24,558 nucleotides of DNA, from positions 1 to 24,558 of the forward strand of contig DAOWHG010000020.1 of NCBI GenBank assembly GCA_030641535.1, written 5' to 3'. Below are positions 20,908-24,558 of this stretch, piece by piece. The notes below the pieces were generated by a model that was given only the letters and a program-made list of their open reading frames with translations, was not told the origin of the DNA and searched no databases. The DNA is from Mycoplasmatota bacterium. Its GTDB lineage: Bacteria > Bacillota_I > Bacilli_A > Izemoplasmatales > Izemoplasmataceae. Numbering within the stretch: the stretch's first letter is position 1; each line of letters starts with the position of its first letter. A program made the translations under genes and the position numbers.

Positions 20908-22686
20908 ACTTATATAGAAGTAAGCTTTGACGCCGTTTTTAATATTTTCTATGCCAAATTCGCTCTTATGAGCTTTTAGAATTTCACTTACTAGATAGAG
21001 ACCGATTCCAGTTCCCTTCGTTTTTAATCTTGGTGTTTCTAATTTATCTGCTCTAAAGAAAGGAATCCAGATATTTTCTAAATCTTCCTCTTTAATAGAT
21101 GTCCCATGATTAATTAGTTCAAAGTAAACACTATCATCATCTTCGGTAACTTTTATATATATTTTTTCTCCAACTTCAGTATATTTTATGGCATTAGTAA
21201 AATAATTAGAGATTACGGTATGAATTAATTTTTTATCTGCCTCTATATTAACGATTTCAGGAATATCTACTACAAGATTGAAATTAAACTTCTTAATAAC
21301 ATTTTCAAAGTCTTGAATGAAGAATTTTATAGAATCAGATAGATTAAATTCGCTAATTTCCAACTCAGTATTTGCATCATCTAATCGATAGATTTGAAGC
21401 ATATCCTGAATCATTGTTGAAGATTTATTAATTTCATCAACAACATTAAGTAATTCTGTTTCTTGTTCTTCTGATGGAATAACCCCATCTAAAATACCTT
21501 GAATGGTAACTTGCATAATCATTAGTGGTGTTTTTAATTCGTGTGAGATTGAAGATACAAGTTGTTTTTTAAGCGACACTTGTAGTGATTGATCATTGTA
21601 TAGTGTTGTTAATTCTTGGTTTTTTGTATTTAGATTTTCAAGAGCTTCCTTTAAGTTCTCGGAGATTAAGTTGATACTCCGAGAGAGTGAAGCACTTTCT
21701 TTATTCCTATATTCATTTGCTTCCATGTTGAAGTTCAGGTTTGCAATTTCTTTAGCTACCAAATCAATATTTTGAATAGGATTAGAAATTATTGTAGAAA
21801 GCCTAAAACTCCACAAGAAGATAATTACAATTGCAGTTAAATAAACATAGTAATTGTAAGAAGATACAATAGATATTATATCTTGGGTATCTTCAATTGG
21901 GATAATAGTAATTATATAATCCCAACTTCTTAATACATGAATGAATACTAAGGTATCTACAGGTCCATCTGTTGATTTATACCAATATCCATCATCCATG
22001 TATTCGATACTAGATAAATCAATATAATCAGAAGATAATTTACTAACCTCTTGTTTTACAATAGCTGCATCTTCATATACATAATTAAGATTATTCGGTT
22101 TATGAATGTCTATTACTGAACCATCAAAGGTAATACAGTTGTCTGTATTGCAAGGAATTTGGCTTGTAAAAATTGTATATGATGATCTAGTTATCAAAGA
22201 AGGACTGTATAAATCTTCATTTTCATTATAAGGTGAAATAGTAAGAGAGATTGATTCATTCACAATATAAGTATAATCATTATTAGGAACTATAACTGTA
22301 TAGATATCGCTAGTTAAATCGTCCTGTACGATAATTGTGTAGTCTGTATAAGAAGAAATCAATATTCTAAAATTTGAATTAACTACTACTGAATAAGCAT
22401 TTCTTTGTGAAGTAAAAGAATGCATTTCATCATAATAATCATTGTTTGTATCATTCATTGCGGTAACGTAATCAATTAATTCAGAGTGAATATCATTGAA
22501 TTCTCTTTCGGTATAATAATTTTTGAAAAATTGTGAATTAAGTAAAGATTGTAGGATAAAAAATGTTGAGAATATTAGAATGATTGTAAGAACTAATTGT
22601 GTAGATATGGATCTTGATCTGAATAGTTTTACTATGCCTTTGGGAATAACTCGTATGTCTTTAATAAATTTAAGTATTTTACTCAT
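20893..22686 (-). CDS. Membrane sensor histidine kinase
   Basis: A 597-aa two-pass sensor kinase. Helix 1 is at about 31-50 and helix 2 at about 279-297, enclosing a 230-residue extracytoplasmic domain rich in Tyr, Ile and Asp with a Cys pair (179 and 184) and no family I can name. Then a HAMP-like linker (NPIQNIDLVAKEIANLNF), the H box SSISHELKTPL with His at about 382, the N box SNYFTNAIKYT and G2 box TKGTGIGLYLV. The G1 (D) box reads INHGTSI, with Asn where Asp is usual, as in VanS-like kinases. It overlaps the response regulator by 8 nt. ATG 22686 has a poor ribosome site; TTG 22698 is a possible alternative. Confidence 0.9.
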   Translation of the reverse strand: MSKILKFIKDIRVIPKGIVKLFRSRSISTQLVLTIILIFSTFFILQSLLNSQFFKNYYTEREFNDIHSELIDYVTAMNDTNNDYYDEMHSFTSQRNAYSVVVNSNFRILISSYTDYTIIVQDDLTSDIYTVIVPNNDYTYIVNESISLTISPYNENEDLYSPSLITRSSYTIFTSQIPCNTDNCITFDGSVIDIHKPNNLNYVYEDAAIVKQEVSKLSSDYIDLSSIEYMDDGYWYKSTDGPVDTLVFIHVLRSWDYIITIIPIEDTQDIISIVSSYNYYVYLTAIVIIFLWSFRLSTIISNPIQNIDLVAKEIANLNFNMEANEYRNKESASLSRSINLISENLKEALENLNTKNQELTTLYNDQSLQVSLKKQLVSSISHELKTPLMIMQVTIQGILDGVIPSEEQETELLNVVDEINKSSTMIQDMLQIYRLDDANTELEISEFNLSDSIKFFIQDFENVIKKFNFNLVVDIPEIVNIEADKKLIHTVISNYFTNAIKYTEVGEKIYIKVTEDDDSVYFELINHGTSIKEEDLENIWIPFFRADKLETPRLKTKGTGIGLYLVSEILKAHKSEFGIENIKNGVKAYFYISKKVE

Positions 22687-23371
22687 CGATTGCTTCAAAT
22701 CGATATCCTACTCCAAAGACTGTTTTAATATAGTGAGAGTTTTTCCCCAAATATTTTCGTAATTTTTTAACATAGGTATCTACTATTCTATCTTCTACAT
22801 ATACATCAATTCCCCAGACTTCATCGAGAAGTAAATTTCTCGAACAAATCTTTCCTTGATGTTCTAAGAAATACTTTAATAAATCGTATTCAGTTTTTGA
22901 TAAATCAACTTCGATATTATCGATATATGCACGGTGAGTATCTAAATCCATTTTTATATTGGAAATTTCTAAAATTCCAGAAGATTGGTTACTTATTACT
23001 GAATCATTTAATCTTTCAAGTAGATTTCTAACCTTAGCTACAAGAATTTTTGGATTAAATGGTTTTGTGATATAATCATCTACTTTTAAAGAGTAACCTT
23101 TTAGGATATCCTCTTCCTCAGATAAGGCACTCATCATAATAATAGGAACATTAGAGGTTTCTCTGATTGTCTTTGCGACGTCCCATCCATTGATATTTGG
23201 CATCATTATATCAAGACACACTAAATCAACTCTGTTTTTACTGAATAACTGAAGACCTTTGAAACCATCTAGAGCACTTATAACTCGATATTTTTCTTTA
23301 AGAAAGTAGTTAGAAACTATTCTGTTGATAGTTGGTTCATCTTCAATTATTAGGATCGTTGCTTTTTCCAT
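22679..23371 (-). CDS. OmpR-family response regulator
   Basis: A 230-aa transcription regulator. The receiver domain has the acidic pair at 10-11, phospho-acceptor Asp 54 in CLDIMMPN, Ser at about 81 and Lys at about 103 in ITKPF. The C-terminal winged-helix domain ends with the typical DTYVKKLRKYLG and VFGVGYRFE motifs. The partner kinase follows in the same transcript. ATG 23371 follows GAGGTGAT. The controlled genes are not shown by the sequence; no neighbour is an obvious target, although VanS/R-like pairs often respond to envelope stress. Confidence 0.94.
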   Translation of the reverse strand: MEKATILIIEDEPTINRIVSNYFLKEKYRVISALDGFKGLQLFSKNRVDLVCLDIMMPNINGWDVAKTIRETSNVPIIMMSALSEEEDILKGYSLKVDDYITKPFNPKILVAKVRNLLERLNDSVISNQSSGILEISNIKMDLDTHRAYIDNIEVDLSKTEYDLLKYFLEHQGKICSRNLLLDEVWGIDVYVEDRIVDTYVKKLRKYLGKNSHYIKTVFGVGYRFEAIDE

Positions 23372-23391
23372 AATATCACCTCTTTAAAGAT

Positions 23392-23397
23392 ATTATA
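23392..23397 (-). promoter_or_regulatory. Possible -10 for the two-component operon
   Basis: TATAAT on the minus strand about 21 nt before the response regulator start, with only a weak -35 (TTTAAA at 23420-23415) at 17-bp spacing. The surrounding 23372-23490 is the divergent gap toward mnmG. Confidence 0.35.
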
Positions 23398-23490
23398 TAA
23401 TATATTTGTGAATATTTAAAGAATTGAAGTCGTTATATACTTTACTATTTTGGCTTTTAGTAATACAATTATTTTTATAAAGGTGATTAT

Positions 23491-24558
23491 ATGTATGATG
23501 TAATAGTAATTGGTGGAGGTCATGCGGGGAGTGAAGCCGCGTTAGCTAGTGCAAGATTGCACAATTCCACATTGTTAGTAACAGGTAATATAAAAATGAT
23601 AGCTTCAATGCCTTGTAACCCATCTATTGGTGGTCCTGCAAAAGGTATTGTTGTTAGAGAAATTGATGCACTTGGAGGAGAAATGGGTCGAAACACTGAT
23701 AAAACTCATCTTCAAATGCGTCTTTTAAACGTATCCAAAGGACCGGCTGTAAGAGCACTTAGAGCGCAAAGCGATAAAGTTCTTTATTCTAAGGAAATGC
23801 AAAGTACAATATTTAAACAAGATAATTTAGATGTAAAGGAAGCATATGTAGATAAATTATTAATTGAAGACAAAAAAGTAATTGGAGTTATGCTTGAGGG
23901 AGGTGCCAAATACTATAGTGAAGTAGTAATTATAACAACTGGTACATATATGCAAGCGGTTATTTTGGTTGGAGATAATATTACCAAAAGAGGTCCAGAT
24001 GGACAAAAGGCATCACTGGGATTAAGTCCACAATTAAGAGAACTTGGATTTGAGACAGTAAGATTAAAAACTGGAACTCCTCCTAGAATAAAAAGGGACT
24101 CAGTTGATTTTTCTAAGACAGAACTTCATGAAGGAGATAAAATTCCAAGATTTTTCAGTTATGATAATATTAGTTATCTAAATATAGAAGATCAATGGCC
24201 TTGTTATTTAACTTATACAAGGAAAGAAACTCACAACATAATAAATCTTAATTTGGAAAAATCAGCAATGTATAGCGGAAACGTTGAGGGAGTTGGACCA
24301 AGATATTGTCCTTCTATTGAAGATAAGGTTGTTAGATTTAATGATAAAGAAAGACACCAAATATTTTTAGAGCCAGAAAGTCAGTTTATAGATGAAATTT
24401 ATGTTCAAGGATTTTCGACTTCAATGCCACATGATGTTCAAGAAAAAATGTTGAAGACAATACCTGGACTTGAAAATGCAGTTATTGCAAAGTACGCTTA
24501 TGCAATAGAGTATGATGCGATTGATCCAAGAACATTGTATCCTACTTTAGAAAGTAAG
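23491..24558 (+). CDS. mnmG: tRNA uridine-5-carboxymethylaminomethyl modification enzyme MnmG, N-terminal part (cut by window edge)
   Basis: FAD-binding enzyme that, with MnmE, modifies wobble uridines of certain tRNAs. 356 codons are open to the window end with no stop. The N-terminus has the dinucleotide-binding GGGHAGSEAALASARL (about 8-23), then PCNPSIGGPAKGIVVREIDALGG near 42-64 and the conserved THLQMRLLNVSKGPAVRALRAQ near 72-93. Later come RLKTGTPPRI and the EGVGPRYCPSIEDK motif containing the catalytic Cys. The start ATG follows AAAGGTGAT. Full-length enzymes have about 620 residues, so the C-terminal tRNA/MnmE-binding part is outside. Confidence 0.95.
   Translation, partial: MYDVIVIGGGHAGSEAALASARLHNSTLLVTGNIKMIASMPCNPSIGGPAKGIVVREIDALGGEMGRNTDKTHLQMRLLNVSKGPAVRALRAQSDKVLYSKEMQSTIFKQDNLDVKEAYVDKLLIEDKKVIGVMLEGGAKYYSEVVIITTGTYMQAVILVGDNITKRGPDGQKASLGLSPQLRELGFETVRLKTGTPPRIKRDSVDFSKTELHEGDKIPRFFSYDNISYLNIEDQWPCYLTYTRKETHNIINLNLEKSAMYSGNVEGVGPRYCPSIEDKVVRFNDKERHQIFLEPESQFIDEIYVQGFSTSMPHDVQEKMLKTIPGLENAVIAKYAYAIEYDAIDPRTLYPTLESK

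Noticed and set aside
1..24558. Mycoplasma-type code with TGA as Trp
   Set aside because: Trp is written TGG throughout conserved proteins, and TGA ends tilS, fumA, the PHP gene and the second HATPase gene at sensible places.

Overview
The window is a compact, very AT-rich bacterial chromosome segment. TGG encodes Trp, TGA is used as a stop, Shine-Dalgarno sites are strong, the SRP RNA is short (about 110 nt, no Alu domain), and the genes mix Firmicutes and Mollicutes character with an electron-bifurcating type [FeFe] hydrogenase. I infer a free-living, fermentative, low-GC lineage near the Acholeplasma/Izemoplasma (Izimaplasma) branch; a clostridial Firmicute is the alternative. No rRNA, tRNA, CRISPR, prophage or insertion sequence was seen.

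Layout. (1) 1-2487, minus: ftsH (cut by the window edge), hpt, tilS, a classic conserved cluster. (2) 2633-4481, plus: a UMF1/Atg22-like MFS transporter overlapped by maf, ending in a terminator. (3) 4625-7225, plus: a LytTR-only regulator followed after 12 nt by a membrane-anchored beta-propeller protein. (4) 7260-9807, minus: class I fumarase alpha and beta subunits and malic enzyme, a fumarate to malate to pyruvate route. (5) 9990-10199, plus: rpmE with its own promoter, a leader hairpin and a terminator. (6) 10274-17085, minus: a nine-gene hydrogenase operon, hndA - DRTGG-like - HATPase - DRTGG - PHP - HATPase - hndB - hndC - hndD. (7) 17380-18565, plus: tdk, tadA and the SRP RNA gene. (8) 18648-20877, plus: an ArsR repressor, an ArsP-type permease, a small thioredoxin-like protein and a Cof-type HAD phosphatase; the promoter sits inside a three-unit operator. 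(9) 20893-23371, minus: an OmpR-type response regulator and its histidine kinase. (10) 23491 to the end, plus: mnmG, cut by the window edge.

How the genes work together. Fumarase plus malic enzyme make pyruvate and NAD(P)H from C4 acids. The Hnd hydrogenase can dispose of electrons from NADH and ferredoxin as H2. The two operons carry nearly identical 17-bp promoter elements, which suggests shared control. The five small genes between hndA and hndB (two ATPase-fold proteins without phospho-acceptor domains, two DRTGG-like proteins, one PHP phosphoesterase) form the least understood and most interesting module here.
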